From the NCBI GenBank assembly GCA_964058845.1, contig CAXKVR010000692.1:7501-24122 (forward strand): a stretch of 16,622 bases of DNA, in the 5' to 3' direction. This document shows positions 16,222 through 16,622 of the stretch, in pieces (the first letter of the stretch is position 1; every line of letters starts with the position of its first letter). Position numbers and translations under genes: made by a program. Below the pieces are notes generated by a model that saw nothing but the letters and a program-made list of their open reading frames with translations, had not been told where the DNA came from and made no database searches. Origin of the DNA: Carex sylvatica. Taxonomy: Eukaryota; Streptophyta; Magnoliopsida; Poales; Cyperaceae.

Positions 16222-16622
16222 ATGATCACATCTGCACCTTTGCTGGCGGCTACAATGATTACTGATATCTCCCTCCTCAACAAGCTCAAGAGAGCTATCC
16301 AAAAGATAAAATTTCTCCTATCTTTCAATGCAACTAGATGGGTTGTGTCTCCTCTTAGAGGTTCCTTTACAACACGCCGAGTAAGCTTCAATTCACAACC
16401 TAGTCTACTCAACTGCACACCAGTTGATTCACCGGTTTCGAATTCTACCGGTACTGTGTCAAGAACCACCAGTAATGCATCACAAGTTACAAGGACAAGT
16501 AGTAATGCTTCCTCGAGTGATCATGACATTGATAAGAGGGCTGAGATCTTCATCACAAACTTTTACAAACATATTCAGATGGAGAGACAAGTTTCCTTAG
16601 AGCTGCGGTACTGTCAAGAGAA
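16222..16622 (+). CDS. DUF761 domain-containing protein, 5' part (open at window edge)
   Basis: An open frame of 133 codons from ATG (ACCATGAT context) runs off the right edge without a stop. The N-terminus has a short hydrophobic/amphipathic stretch (LLNKLKRAIQKIKFLLSF, ~18-35), then a NATRWVVSP...RRVSFNSQP motif (~36-60), then a Ser/Thr-rich linker (~68-100). The C-terminal segment KRAEIFITNFYKHIQMERQ (~105-123), followed by VSLELRY, resembles the short DUF761 signature of plant proteins (RAEEFI..F...L..QRQ type). Many small members of this family end soon after this point, so only a few codons may be missing. The molecular function of the family is largely unknown. Coding base composition clearly differs from the AT-rich DNA on its left. 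It is unrelated to the retroelements. Confidence 0.8.
   Translation, partial: MITSAPLLAATMITDISLLNKLKRAIQKIKFLLSFNATRWVVSPLRGSFTTRRVSFNSQPSLLNCTPVDSPVSNSTGTVSRTTSNASQVTRTSSNASSSDHDIDKRAEIFITNFYKHIQMERQVSLELRYCQE

Noticed and set aside
16212..16469. Minus-strand frame opposite the DUF761 gene
   Set aside because: It has no recognisable motif, whereas the plus frame carries the DUF761-like signature and a TATA box.

Overview
The window looks like nuclear DNA of a flowering plant, most likely a eudicot. It has very AT-rich intergenic DNA, stacked Ty3/gypsy LTR retrotransposons of the Athila type with tRNA-Asp primer sites, a MITE-like foldback element, and the 5' part of a DUF761-family plant gene at the right edge. 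I cannot name the species.

Layout. (a) 1-871 is an LTR in plus orientation, cut by the left window edge, with a sharp ...GAACA end at 871. (b) About 872-6497 is a minus-strand Athila-like element (E1): 5' LTR at 4855-~6497, tRNA-Asp primer site at 4831-4848, a gag-pro frame broken by two stop codons (4596 down to 1573) and a 3' non-coding block (872-1572). It has no reverse transcriptase, RNase H or integrase. (c) About 6498-13817 is a second, clearly diverged minus-strand element (E2): LTR at 12075-~13817, primer site at 12050-12067, and one uninterrupted 1421-codon frame (11757 down to 7492). That frame runs gag, zinc knuckle, aspartic protease, a reverse-transcriptase fragment that stops before the catalytic motifs, then an ATHILA ORF-1/env-like domain. 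(d) 13818-14236 is a foldback element with 150-bp inverted ends. (e) 14237-16175 is AT-rich intergenic DNA with no gene that I can support. (f) 16222 to the right edge is a plus-strand DUF761 gene with a TATA box just upstream.

How the parts relate. The gag, protease, primer-site and LTR modules are cis and trans parts of retrotransposons. Neither element can encode its own reverse transcription or integration, so any mobility would need enzymes from a relative. Both lost the middle of pol but kept their ends, like the gag-bearing non-autonomous LTR elements known in plants. The LTR at 1-871 is an inverted copy (about 20 substitutions and one 40-bp indel over 831 bp, counted by hand) of 4855-5685. 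Its end abuts E1's G-rich 3' tract, which fits a same-family element nested in the opposite orientation.

The most unusual signal is a short odd-centred palindrome (ACACGG-N-CCGTGT type) scattered through E1's LTR, gag start, gag-pro spacer and pro tail, inside coding sequence as well. E2 carries a different GGCCAG/CTGGCC-type palindrome at three corresponding places.
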